Below, in pieces: positions 45,484 through 54,350 of a DNA stretch of 64,000 nucleotides. The stretch is from Pseudomarimonas salicorniae. Its GTDB lineage: Bacteria > Pseudomonadota > Gammaproteobacteria > Xanthomonadales > Xanthomonadaceae. Below the pieces are notes generated by a model, which worked only from the letters and a program-made list of their open reading frames with translations, was not told the DNA's origin and made no database searches. The stretch is from the NCBI RefSeq assembly GCF_023156535.1, contig NZ_JALNMH010000006.1, forward strand, positions 124,001 to 188,000, in the 5' to 3' direction. Positions within the stretch are counted from its first letter, which is position 1. Each line of letters starts with the position of its first letter. Both the position numbers and the translations under genes were made by a program.

Positions 45484-48400
45484 TCAGGGGCGAGTATAGG
45501 CAGCCCGCGCGCAGCCGGTGCCTTCGGCCGGCAGGCGGGACAGCCAGCCGATCAGCGGCGAGCGCGCGGCAAGTTCGGGTTCGCGGCGCGCGGCATCCGA
45601 GCGCTGCCCCAAGGCCGCCGCAGCCAGAACCTCCAGTTCCATCGCCTGGCTGCGCAGCAGCGGCGAGATCAGATTGGGATCGGCTTCCAGCAGCTCACCC
45701 GCCCACCGGCGCAGGGCGGGCGGATCGCGGCGAGCGGCGGCATCGAGCATGGACAGGGCCAGCGCGGCCTCGGCCGGGCGCAGATCGGCATCGTCAGGGT
45801 CGAGCCAGTCCGGGCCGATCAGGGCGCCCTGCAGGGTCGATGGGGGCAGCGGTCCGAGCGCGGCGCCGGCTACCACCGCCAGCTCGTAGGTCCATAGCGG
45901 CAGGCTGGCGCGGTCCAGGCGTCGGCTCAGCGCCAGCAGCGACTCAAGCGAGGCGGCATAGGCCGGCAGCTCGCGCAGCAGGGCGGGGGAGGCGGCGCCG
46001 CCGCGCAGGCCCGCGGCCAGCTCGGCAGCCAGCCAGTGGCGCTGACGCTGGGCGCTGCCGAGCCCGTCCCATCGCCATGCCGGTAGCGCCTGCGGCGGCC
46101 GGCAGCCGAGCAGGTCGAGTACCGGAAGGCCGTGGCCGATCAGGCTCTGCAGCAGCTCCGAGCTGCGCCCGGCAAAGCGGGCGCGGGGTGCTTCAAGCGC
46201 CACCCGCGGCAGGAAGTCGCTGTGCGCTGGCTGCGCCTGCCAGGCGACGAAGGCGCGCAGCAGTCGCGCGTCGCCGATGCGGTGGAACAGTAGGTTTCGG
46301 GGCGTATCGAGCCCGACGCGCGACAGTTGGGCGACCAGGGCCGGCTCGCCCCAGGCCGCGGGCAGGACCGCGGGCAGCGGGCCGGTCGGCGCCAGCAGGA
46401 TCAGGTCACCGTCGCCGGCGGCGTAGGCCTCGACCTCGGAGAAGACCTCGAGCAGGGCCGCGAGCATGCTTGCCAGCAGGGCATCGTCGAGTTCGTAGGT
46501 CTGCATCCACTGCACCAGCAGTCCGCCCTCGGCGAGACGGCCGCGCAGCAGGCGGTAGAACTCGACGGTGAACAGGCTGGCGACGCCGCTGACCCAGGGG
46601 TTGGACGGTTCGGAGATGATCACGTCGTAGCGCAGCGGGCTCCCGGCGAACACCGTGCGCGCATCGTCGATGTGCAGGATCGAGCGCGGGTCGAGGTAGG
46701 CGCGCTGCACCCGTTCGCCGAACGCGCGGGCCTGGCGCGCCATCGCCGCCTCGATCTCGATGCTGGTCAGACGCTCCACGCGCTGGCTGGCCAGCAGCGC
46801 GTGAGTCGACAGCCCCGAGCCCCAGCCGATCATCGCCACCTCGCGCGGCGCGGGATGCAGGGCCAGCGGCAGGGCGGCCAGCATCAGCATGGTCGCCTCG
46901 TCGCCGGTGGGTGGCGAGCGCAGCGAGGTGATCGAGGCATCCGGCTTGCCGTTGCTGAGGATGCTGAGGCCCTCGCCGCGCTGGACCACGCTGATCGTCG
47001 CGGTCTTGCCATCCTCCATCGACAGCACCCGAGCCCCGCTCAGGCTGGCCTCGCCGGTGCGGTAAACCGCCGAGGCCTGGGCCAGAGGATCGATACGACC
47101 GAAGAGGACGGCCAGGGCCAGGCAGGGCGCCACGAGCAGGGTCGCCTTGAACAGGGCGTTGCGTCGCTGGGCGAGGAGCGCAAGACCCAGCGCGATATCG
47201 CCCAGGGCGCCGAGCAGGAGGGCGCCGCGCAGGCCCAGCAGGGGAATCAGCAGGTGGACGGTGGCCAGCACGCCGACGATGGCGCCGAGGGTGTTGGCCG
47301 CGTAGATCCGGCCGAGCGCGGGCTCGCCGCCGCCTTCGCGGCGTAGCGCCAGGGTGAACAGCGGCAGGGTAGTGCCGGCGAACAGCGCAGCGGGCAGCAT
47401 GATGACGATGGCGACCAGGGCGCTGCCCAGCAGGTACAGCGCATAGCCGGCGTCGTTGCGCGCCAGCGACTGCATCAGCCAGCCGACCCAGTCGAAGCTG
47501 CGCGCCAGCAGGGGCAGGGAGAGCAGGGCGGCGGCCCCCATCGCCACCTGCATCGCACCCGCCCAGCGCCGCGCGTCGCCGATACGGGCGGCCAGTCCGC
47601 GCACCGCCGCACCACCCAGGGCAAGGCCGAGGATGAAAGCGCAGAGCATCAGCTCGAAGCTGTGCAGGGTGGTGCCGAGGGCCTGGTTGAGCAGGCGCAC
47701 CCAGACGATCTCGTAGACGAAGCTGCAGGCGCTGGAGGCCGCGGCGATCGCCAGCAGGCGACGGGCCACCGGCGCGTTACCGGCGCTGGGCGGCGAGGGC
47801 AGCGTCGGTTCGGGGTGGCGGCGGGCCAGCATGAGTGCGCCCAGCGCCACCAGCAGGTTCAGCGCGCCGGCCACCGCCACCGCCCCGGGCAGGCCGATGC
47901 GCGGCAGCAGCAGGAAGGTGGCGACCAGGGCGCCGAGCGCGGCGCCGAAACTGTTGGCGAAGTACAGCCCGCCCAGCACCCGAGCCTCTTCTCCGCCGCT
48001 GTGGCCGCGGCGCAGCCAGTCGCCGGCGAGCAGTGGAAAGGTCGCGCCGAGCAGCACGCACTGCGGCAGGATCAGCAGGGCGCCGGCGATCCACTGCAGG
48101 GCCGGCCCCAGCCCCAGCGGCCCCGCGGCTGGAAGCAGGATCGTCTGCGAGAGTTCGCTCCAGCCGAGGAAGAGGGGATGGAAGAGCAGACCGGCCAGAC
48201 CCACCAGGGCCTCCACCGCCGCGTAGGCGAGCAGCAGCCGGCGTCGCCCCGGCGACCAGCGCGAGGCCCAGTGGGCGCCCAGCGCCATGCCGCCCATGAA
48301 GATCGCCAGCACCAGGGTCTGCGCATAGGCCGCATGGCCCAGCTGCAGGCCGAGGTAGTGGGTCCAGATCGATTGGTAGACCAGCGCCGCCAGCCCCGAA

Positions 48401-48558
48401 ACTGCAAACAGGGCGAACACGGCGGCGGTGGGCAGGCGGGTCGTGGCGGAGCGGGAGGCGATGGGCGGGCTCGCGGGAGAAAAACGCGATTGTGCCGGCT
48501 CGGGCGGGGATGAGTACGCGCGAAGGGCGGATTCGGGCGCGAAGTTTGCATTCGCCAC
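45484..48558 (-). CDS. fused MFS-like transporter / spermidine-synthase-like protein
   Basis: A 1024-residue membrane protein. The N-terminal half has about 13-14 helices (FALFAVSGLAALVYQSIWTH, LAIFMGGMALGAHWASRWSP, CSFVYEIVWVRLLNQALGTT, AALFAGTTLPLFTLALR) typical of the fused MFS/spermidine synthase family. A spermidine-synthase-type Rossmann domain follows (about 500-760): VAMIGWGSGLSTHAL, LTSIEIEAAMARQA, DVIISEPSNPWVSG. The Asp and Glu needed for SAM-type binding are present, but polyamine synthesis by this family is unproven. The last 250 residues are a helical tail. Short gap to the exported-protein gene downstream. Confidence 0.85.
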   Translation of the reverse strand: MANANFAPESALRAYSSPPEPAQSRFSPASPPIASRSATTRLPTAAVFALFAVSGLAALVYQSIWTHYLGLQLGHAAYAQTLVLAIFMGGMALGAHWASRWSPGRRRLLLAYAAVEALVGLAGLLFHPLFLGWSELSQTILLPAAGPLGLGPALQWIAGALLILPQCVLLGATFPLLAGDWLRRGHSGGEEARVLGGLYFANSFGAALGALVATFLLLPRIGLPGAVAVAGALNLLVALGALMLARRHPEPTLPSPPSAGNAPVARRLLAIAAASSACSFVYEIVWVRLLNQALGTTLHSFELMLCAFILGLALGGAAVRGLAARIGDARRWAGAMQVAMGAAALLSLPLLARSFDWVGWLMQSLARNDAGYALYLLGSALVAIVIMLPAALFAGTTLPLFTLALRREGGGEPALGRIYAANTLGAIVGVLATVHLLIPLLGLRGALLLGALGDIALGLALLAQRRNALFKATLLVAPCLALAVLFGRIDPLAQASAVYRTGEASLSGARVLSMEDGKTATISVVQRGEGLSILSNGKPDASITSLRSPPTGDEATMLMLAALPLALHPAPREVAMIGWGSGLSTHALLASQRVERLTSIEIEAAMARQARAFGERVQRAYLDPRSILHIDDARTVFAGSPLRYDVIISEPSNPWVSGVASLFTVEFYRLLRGRLAEGGLLVQWMQTYELDDALLASMLAALLEVFSEVEAYAAGDGDLILLAPTGPLPAVLPAAWGEPALVAQLSRVGLDTPRNLLFHRIGDARLLRAFVAWQAQPAHSDFLPRVALEAPRARFAGRSSELLQSLIGHGLPVLDLLGCRPPQALPAWRWDGLGSAQRQRHWLAAELAAGLRGGAASPALLRELPAYAASLESLLALSRRLDRASLPLWTYELAVVAGAALGPLPPSTLQGALIGPDWLDPDDADLRPAEAALALSMLDAAARRDPPALRRWAGELLEADPNLISPLLRSQAMELEVLAAAALGQRSDAARREPELAARSPLIGWLSRLPAEGTGCARAAYTRP

Positions 48559-49141
48559 GGTTCATCAAATGGGCCGATATTCTGTGGGAGTGCCCTTGGG
48601 CGCGACCGCGGAGTTCCGCTCTGGCCGCGGTCTGTGGTGAATCCGTAGCGCTGCGGTCGCGCCCAAGGGCACTCCCACAATTTGACTGCGGTAAGGGCTG
48701 CTTCGCGGCACAAACCGGACCTGGCAGCACCGCTGCTGTAGGAGCCAGCTTGCTGGCGATCGTCCCATCCGGGGCGCCTATCGCCAGCAAGCTGGCTCCT
48801 ACAGCGGGACCGGGGCGAATGCGAACTTCGCGCCCAAAGCAGACTTTGCCTCAGTTGAACTATGGGAGTGCCCTTGGGCTCGACCGCGGCGCGGCGGATT
48901 CACCACAGACCGCGGCCACAGCGGATTTCCGCGGTCGCGCCCAAGGGCGCTCCTGCAGTCGGGCTTCGTTGGGCTTCAGCGAAGCCCCGTGGGGTGCGTC
49001 TTGGACGCACCGATACGGGCGTTCGGACGCTACGCCCGGTGCGGCCAGCCGCACCCTATGAATGTCTGCCTTGCGCCCTGAACACCCCACCCGACGGGCG
49101 ACGTCGGGTGGGGCTGGATCTGCCCTGCGGGTCAGCTGCGC
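48559..49141. repeat. composite repeat B-A-B-D, copy 2
   Basis: Module B lies at 48583-48679 (97-bp palindrome TGTGGGAG...CTCCCACA), module A at 48737-48803, a second B (one arm degraded) at 48861-48957, and an inverted module D at 48990-49059 joined by the same linker as at 26.3 kb (GGGCTTCGTTGGGC, reverse complement). The linker between B and A matches the copy at 26438-26495. No gene is visible. Confidence 0.85.
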
Positions 49142-50101
49142 TCAGCTGCCGCGCTCGATCTCCACCTCGACCTCGGGTTCCTCGTCCTCGTGGCCGTGGC
49201 CGTGATGGTGGTCGTCATCGAAATGGATCGAGTGCTTCCAGTGCTTGGCGATCTCCTTGCCGTACCAGCGGCCGTCGACCAGGACCAGGTCGTGGTCGGC
49301 CCAGACCGGGGCGCCGAAGAGCCGCACCGAGCTGCGCACCCTGGCGGTCTCGCCGTCGATCTCCAGCACCTCGACCTGGAAGCTGTCGGCGATGGCGTCG
49401 AGGTCGAGGCCGTACAGGCGGGCGGCCTGCTTGCCGGCGGCGAGCACGCTGCGACCGCGGTCGAGCAGGGCTTCGATCGGCATGTTGCGGATCTGCTCGA
49501 GGTCGGTGACGCCGGTCTTTCGCACGCCCTCGGCCAGCAGTTCCAGCGCCTGGCGCAGGGTGGCCTCGTCGAGGAAGTTGGTCGCGGAGATCCAGCTCTG
49601 CACGCCGGGGATGGCGCTGCGCAGGGCCTCGCGCTGGCTTTCGGTCAGGTCGCTGTCGGGCGACTCGACGGCCATCGACATGGCGCCGAAGGCCATCAGC
49701 TGGGCACCGGGCCACTGGGCGCGGGCCTCGGCCATCTTCGGGCTGATGTCGTCCATGATCCGGTCGATGGCTCCGGGGCCGGTCAGTTCGGCGAGCTTCT
49801 CGGCGAACTCCTCGCGGTCGTGCTCGGAGATCGGCTTCTGCCGCTGGTACTCGTAGGCGATGCGGAGCTCTTCCCAGCGCGAGGGCGGGACGAGGGACTG
49901 GGCGAGGGCTGTGACGTCGCCGCGACGGAACTGGCGGACCGTCTCGCCGAGCTGGGCGGCCGGGTCGGGCACCGAGTAGGCGGCCTGGGTGGCGCGCGCC
50001 GCCGGGGTCTCGGCGGCGAAGGCCTGCAGCGGCGCCGAAGCGCTTGCAGCGACCAGCAGGCTGGCCGCCAGAACTCTGATTTTCATGAACTTGCGAGTCA
50101 T
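49142..50101 (-). CDS. exported protein with histidine-rich acidic tail
   Basis: A 319-residue protein from ATG 50101 (GGAG 8-11 bp upstream; ATG 50086 is a second option). Signal peptide MKIRVLAASLLVAASASAPL, cleavage near FAA. The body is mostly helical (REEFAEKLAELTGPGAIDRI, TLRQALELLAEGVRKTG), followed by a small beta unit (VEVLEIDGETARVRSSVRLF). The end is striking: HSIHFDDDHHHGHGHEDEEP and then alternating Glu/Val. Such tails bind zinc, nickel or copper. I do not recognise the family. It may store or sense metal in the periplasm; this is inference. Confidence 0.65.
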   Translation of the reverse strand: MTRKFMKIRVLAASLLVAASASAPLQAFAAETPAARATQAAYSVPDPAAQLGETVRQFRRGDVTALAQSLVPPSRWEELRIAYEYQRQKPISEHDREEFAEKLAELTGPGAIDRIMDDISPKMAEARAQWPGAQLMAFGAMSMAVESPDSDLTESQREALRSAIPGVQSWISATNFLDEATLRQALELLAEGVRKTGVTDLEQIRNMPIEALLDRGRSVLAAGKQAARLYGLDLDAIADSFQVEVLEIDGETARVRSSVRLFGAPVWADHDLVLVDGRWYGKEIAKHWKHSIHFDDDHHHGHGHEDEEPEVEVEIERGS

Positions 50102-50339
50102 ACCGGGCTCCACGAGAGGGTGGAGGCATAGTGTTGTATATGCCTATAACACCATGACAGTGACTAAAGTTGGGTCGCGGCGGATTTGCGCCGAAGCGAA
50201 GCCGGGCGCGAGGCCGGGCCGGCGGCACGGACCGGAGCAGGGCGGGGCGCGCGGGTGCTGCGCTCGGTCGGGCGCGGTCGGCCGTCCGGCCAACGTGATG
50301 GCCGCGGGGCCCCGGCGCGGCTTCCGATAAGCTGGCCCG

Positions 50340-51593
50340 ATGCCTGCTGCCCCCGCGCCCTCGATCCGCCGCCTGGCCCTGCTGCTTGGTGCCCTGTCGA
50401 TGTTCGGCCCGTTCGCCATCGACACCCTCTTCCCGGCCTTTCCCGACCTGCAGCGCGACTTCGCCGCCAGTCCCGTCGCCGTACAGCAGAGCATCACCGC
50501 CTATCTCGTCGCTTACGCGCTGATGGCCATGGTCCACGGACCGCTGTCCGATGCGCTGGGTCGCAAGCCGGTGATCATCGCCGGGGCCCTGGTTTTTGCC
50601 CTTGCCTCGGTGGGGTGTGCATTGAGCGGTTCGCTGACCGAACTGCTCGCATTCCGCGCCCTGCAGGGCATGTCGGCCGGCGCCGGACAGATCGTCGGCC
50701 GGGCGATCATCCGCGACTGCGTCGAGGGGGCGGCGGCACAGCGCCTGATGGCCCTGGTCTCGATGGTCTTCAGCGTCGCGCCGGCGATTGCGCCGATCAT
50801 CGGCGGTTGGATCATTGCCTACGCGGCCTGGCCGGCAATCTTCTGGGCACTGGCCGGGTTTGCCGTGCTGCTGGCGCTGGCGACCTGGTGGCTGCTGCCG
50901 GAAACGCACCCTGCCGAGGCGCGGGTGCCGGTCAATGCGCGGCGCCTGGCGGGGACCAATCTCGCCATCCTGCGCAACCGGCAGTTCCTGCGCCTGGGCT
51001 TTGCCGGCGGCTTCAACTTCGCGGCGATCTTCATCTACATCGCCTCGGCGCCGGCCTTCGTGCTCGATATCCTGCGCCTGAACGCCCAGCAGTTCGGCTG
51101 GTTCTTCGTGCCGATGATCGCCGGAATGAGTACCGGGGCCTTCCTCTCCAGCCATCTGGCCGGGCGCATGCGCGCCGAATCGACCGCGGCGATGGGCTTT
51201 GCCGTCTGCGCGATCGCGGTCACCGGTAACCTGCTCTGGAGCCAGCTTGGCGATCCGCACAGCCTGTGGTCGGTGCTGCCGATCAGCCTCAACTCGATGG
51301 GCGTGGCGATCGCCTTTCCGATCCTGATGATGGCCATTCTCGACATGTACCCCCGCCAGCGCGGTGGCGCCTCCTCCATGCAGATGGTCGTCGGCCTGTC
51401 GGTGAACACCGTGGTGGCCGGGGCGCTGTCTCCCTGGGCCAGCCAGAGTCCCGTGCGCCTGGCCGCCTGTTCGCTGCTGCTGGCGGCGATCGCCTGGCTG
51501 CTCTGGCGCAGCTATCTCAAGCGGCAGCCCGCCTGCCCGGGGCCAACCCAGCCCGAGCAGGTGTTGGCGCTGGAGCCGACCGACCGGCTCTGA
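50340..51593 (+). CDS. Bcr/CflA-family multidrug efflux transporter (MFS)
   Basis: A 417-residue drug:H+ antiporter with 12 helices. Motif A is GPLSDALGRKPVIIAG between helices 2 and 3. The early acidic segment GPFAIDTLFPAFPDLQRDF is typical of Bcr/CflA proteins, with the membrane Asp of helix 1. SVAPAIAPIIGGWI is the motif C-like helix 5 of exporters. It probably expels chloramphenicol-like drugs or other small molecules from the inner membrane. It is divergent from the His-tail protein gene and followed 7 bp later by DUF2339. Confidence 0.9.
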   Translation: MPAAPAPSIRRLALLLGALSMFGPFAIDTLFPAFPDLQRDFAASPVAVQQSITAYLVAYALMAMVHGPLSDALGRKPVIIAGALVFALASVGCALSGSLTELLAFRALQGMSAGAGQIVGRAIIRDCVEGAAAQRLMALVSMVFSVAPAIAPIIGGWIIAYAAWPAIFWALAGFAVLLALATWWLLPETHPAEARVPVNARRLAGTNLAILRNRQFLRLGFAGGFNFAAIFIYIASAPAFVLDILRLNAQQFGWFFVPMIAGMSTGAFLSSHLAGRMRAESTAAMGFAVCAIAVTGNLLWSQLGDPHSLWSVLPISLNSMGVAIAFPILMMAILDMYPRQRGGASSMQMVVGLSVNTVVAGALSPWASQSPVRLAACSLLLAAIAWLLWRSYLKRQPACPGPTQPEQVLALEPTDRL

Positions 51594-51638
51594 GGCCTTA
51601 TGCTGGGGGCCACGCCGGGGGCTCGGGACGGGGAAGCG

Positions 51639-54350
51639 ATGGGTTGGGTGCTTGCGCTGCTGGGACTGCTGCTGGGCGCGGTGGTCGGCGATGGCGAACC
51701 GCTGGGATGGATCGGCGGCGCCCTGCTGGGCGCGCTGTGGGGTCAGGTGCTCGGATTGCGCAGGGAGCTGGAGGCGCTGCGCAAGTCCACGTCCCGCGTC
51801 GCGACGCCGTCGCCCTCGGTCAACAGCGCTCCGCCGGTCGCTGCAGCGTCTGCGCCATCCGAGGCCCCGACCCGCGCTTCCGAAGCCGCTCCGGCTGCGC
51901 GGCCCGCGGCCCCGGTCGCCGGGGCGGAAGATCCGTGGGGCGGACCCGCATCCGAGCTGTCCGCGGCGCGCCGGATGAATGCGCCGGGCGCGCAGCCCGA
52001 CCCGGCGACCGCCTCATCCGAACCGCCTGCCGCACCCGCCGCGCCGGCCGAACCGGGTCTTCCTGAACGCCTCGTTGCGCTGGCATGGGGCTGGCTGCGC
52101 GAGGGCAATGTGCCGGTCAAGCTCGGCATGCTGGTGCTGTTCGTGGGCGTCGCCGGGCTGCTGCGCTATGCGGCGGAGCGCGGCGTGTTCGACCTGCCGA
52201 TCGAGCTGCGCCTCGCCGCCATCGCCGCTGCCGGCCTTGCCGGGCTGTGGTTCGGCTGGGTTCGCCGCGAGCGCCAGCGGATCTTTGCGCTCAGCCTGCA
52301 GGGCGGGGCCTTGGGCGTGCTGCTGCTGACCGTGTTCGCGGCCTTCGCCCGCTACCAGCTGATTCCGGCCGGCGCGGCATTCTTCCTCGTCGTGCTGCTG
52401 GTCGCCGCGTCGGGCCTGCTGGCGGTGCGCCAGAATGCGCTGGCGCTGGCCGTGCTGGGCAGCATCGGCGGCTTCCTCGCCCCGGTGCTGATCAGCACCG
52501 GCAGCGGCAACCATGTCGCCCTGTTCAGCTACTACGCCCTGCTCAACCTCGCCGTGTTCGGCGTTGCCTGGGTCCGACCCTGGCGGATCCTCAATCTGGT
52601 CGGTTTCGGCTTTACCTTCGTCGTCGGTACGCTCTGGGCCTGGCGCTACTACCGGCCGGACTTCTATCCGACCGTGCAGCCTTTCCTCGTGCTGTTCTTC
52701 CTGTTCTATGTGGCCATCGCCCTGCTTTACGCCCTGCGCTCGGCTCAGCCGCCGCAGCGTGCGGTGGACGGGACCCTGGTCTTCGGTACGCCGCTGGTCG
52801 CCGCCGGCCTGCAGGCCGGCCTGATGGCCGACCGCCCGTTGGCCCTGGCCTTCGCCGCGGTGCTGGCCGCTGCCCTGTACGCCGCGCTGGCATGGTGGAT
52901 TCGCGGCAACGACAGGTTGAGTTCCCTGCGCTACAGCTTCGCCGTGCTGGCGGTCGGTTTCGCCACCGCCGCCGTGCCGCTGGCCCTCGATGCCGATCTC
53001 ACCGCCCAGGTCTGGGCCCTGGAAGGCGCCGCCCTGGTCTGGCTCGGCCTGCGCGCGGCGCGTCGCTCGCAGTGGTGGGCCGGGCTCGCCCTGCAGGTGG
53101 TGGCGGGCCTGGCCTGGCTGTTCTCGCTGGATGCGCTGCCCCACGATGCGCCGGATTGGCGGAACGGGGTGTTCGTGGGTGGCCTGGTGCTCTCGCTGGC
53201 GTTGGGCTTCGTGGTGCTGCAGCTGCAGAGAGCGGGGCGGGCCGTGCTGGTCGGCTGGGCCTGGTTCGTCGCCATGGCCGCTGTCTGGGCGATCGTCTGG
53301 CTGCGTGAACTTATCGATGCGCTGCCCGGAGACGCCGTGGCGCCGAGCACCGTGGTCTGGGTGGCGGCGAGTTGCCTGCTGGCGGCCTGGCTGCGCGGGC
53401 GACTGGACTGGCCGCGAGTTGGCGCACTCGCGATCGTCTTCCAGCTGCTCGCCTTGGGCCTTGCCCTGCTGGGCATCGAGTCGTCGGTCTACGAAGGCCT
53501 CGGCCTGCTCGCCTGGCCGCTGTGGGCGGCTCTGACCGCCGCGGCCTGGACGCTTCTGGCGCGGCCCTGGCAGCGCGGCCTGTCCTGGGCGCATGTGCTG
53601 TCGCTGGCGATCCTGTCGCTGGCCGCGGGCATCGAGCTGGCGCAGTGGGTTCACGATGGCCTTGACGCGTCCGGTGTCTGGGACAGCCTCGCGGCGCTGC
53701 TGCCGCTGGTCCTGCTGTTCGCCTTCGCCCTGCCGCCGCGATCGGCGAGCGCCTGGCCGCTGCAGTCGCGCTTCGATGAATACCGCTGGCGCTGGCTGAT
53801 TCCCGCCGGCGCCGCACTCGCCATTGCCTGGATACTCAGCCTCGGCTCGCGCGGCGCGGCAGCGCCCTTGCCCTTCATTCCGCTGTTCAATCCGCTTGAG
53901 CTCGCCCAGCTGGCCGTGCTCGCCCTGCTGGTTCGCGCTGCCAGCCTGGCCCCGGGCCTTAACCGAACGCGCGCGCTCATGGCCGGAGGCTTTGCCGGTT
54001 TCGTCTGGGTCAGCGTGGCGACGCTGCGCGCGGTGCACCATGTCGGTGGTGTGCCCTGGAACGACGCACTGGCCCGCTCGATGCTGGGCCAGACCAGCCT
54101 GACCGTGGTCTGGAGCGTGCTCGGCGTGATTGCCTGGATCGTCGGCTCGCGTCGCGGGAACTATCCGCTGTGGCTGGGCGGGGCGGTGCTGATGGGCGTC
54201 GTGCTGGCCAAGCTGGTCCTGATCGACCGCCAGCACATGGGCAATATGCCGGGAATCGTTTCCTTCCTCGCGGTCGGCGCCCTGCTCACCGTGGTCGGCT
54301 ACCTTGCGCCCTCGCCGCCGCGTGGCAAGGATCAGGAGGCCGCCGCATGA
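51639..54350 (+). CDS. DUF2339 polytopic membrane protein
   Basis: About 903 residues from ATG 51639 (GGGGAAG upstream); ATG 51600 is a weaker alternative. One N-terminal helix, an Ala/Pro-rich cytoplasmic or periplasmic linker (about 45-140), then more than 20 hydrophobic segments in pairs (VKLGMLVLFVGVAGLLRYAA, FDLPIELRLAAIAAAGLAGL, GGALGVLLLTVFAAFARYQL, LAVLGSIGGFLAPVLISTGS). These features define DUF2339, whose function is unknown. Its stop overlaps the next start (ATGA), so it is translated together with a DUF3999 protein, the usual partner. Confidence 0.9.
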   Translation: MGWVLALLGLLLGAVVGDGEPLGWIGGALLGALWGQVLGLRRELEALRKSTSRVATPSPSVNSAPPVAAASAPSEAPTRASEAAPAARPAAPVAGAEDPWGGPASELSAARRMNAPGAQPDPATASSEPPAAPAAPAEPGLPERLVALAWGWLREGNVPVKLGMLVLFVGVAGLLRYAAERGVFDLPIELRLAAIAAAGLAGLWFGWVRRERQRIFALSLQGGALGVLLLTVFAAFARYQLIPAGAAFFLVVLLVAASGLLAVRQNALALAVLGSIGGFLAPVLISTGSGNHVALFSYYALLNLAVFGVAWVRPWRILNLVGFGFTFVVGTLWAWRYYRPDFYPTVQPFLVLFFLFYVAIALLYALRSAQPPQRAVDGTLVFGTPLVAAGLQAGLMADRPLALAFAAVLAAALYAALAWWIRGNDRLSSLRYSFAVLAVGFATAAVPLALDADLTAQVWALEGAALVWLGLRAARRSQWWAGLALQVVAGLAWLFSLDALPHDAPDWRNGVFVGGLVLSLALGFVVLQLQRAGRAVLVGWAWFVAMAAVWAIVWLRELIDALPGDAVAPSTVVWVAASCLLAAWLRGRLDWPRVGALAIVFQLLALGLALLGIESSVYEGLGLLAWPLWAALTAAAWTLLARPWQRGLSWAHVLSLAILSLAAGIELAQWVHDGLDASGVWDSLAALLPLVLLFAFALPPRSASAWPLQSRFDEYRWRWLIPAGAALAIAWILSLGSRGAAAPLPFIPLFNPLELAQLAVLALLVRAASLAPGLNRTRALMAGGFAGFVWVSVATLRAVHHVGGVPWNDALARSMLGQTSLTVVWSVLGVIAWIVGSRRGNYPLWLGGAVLMGVVLAKLVLIDRQHMGNMPGIVSFLAVGALLTVVGYLAPSPPRGKDQEAAA

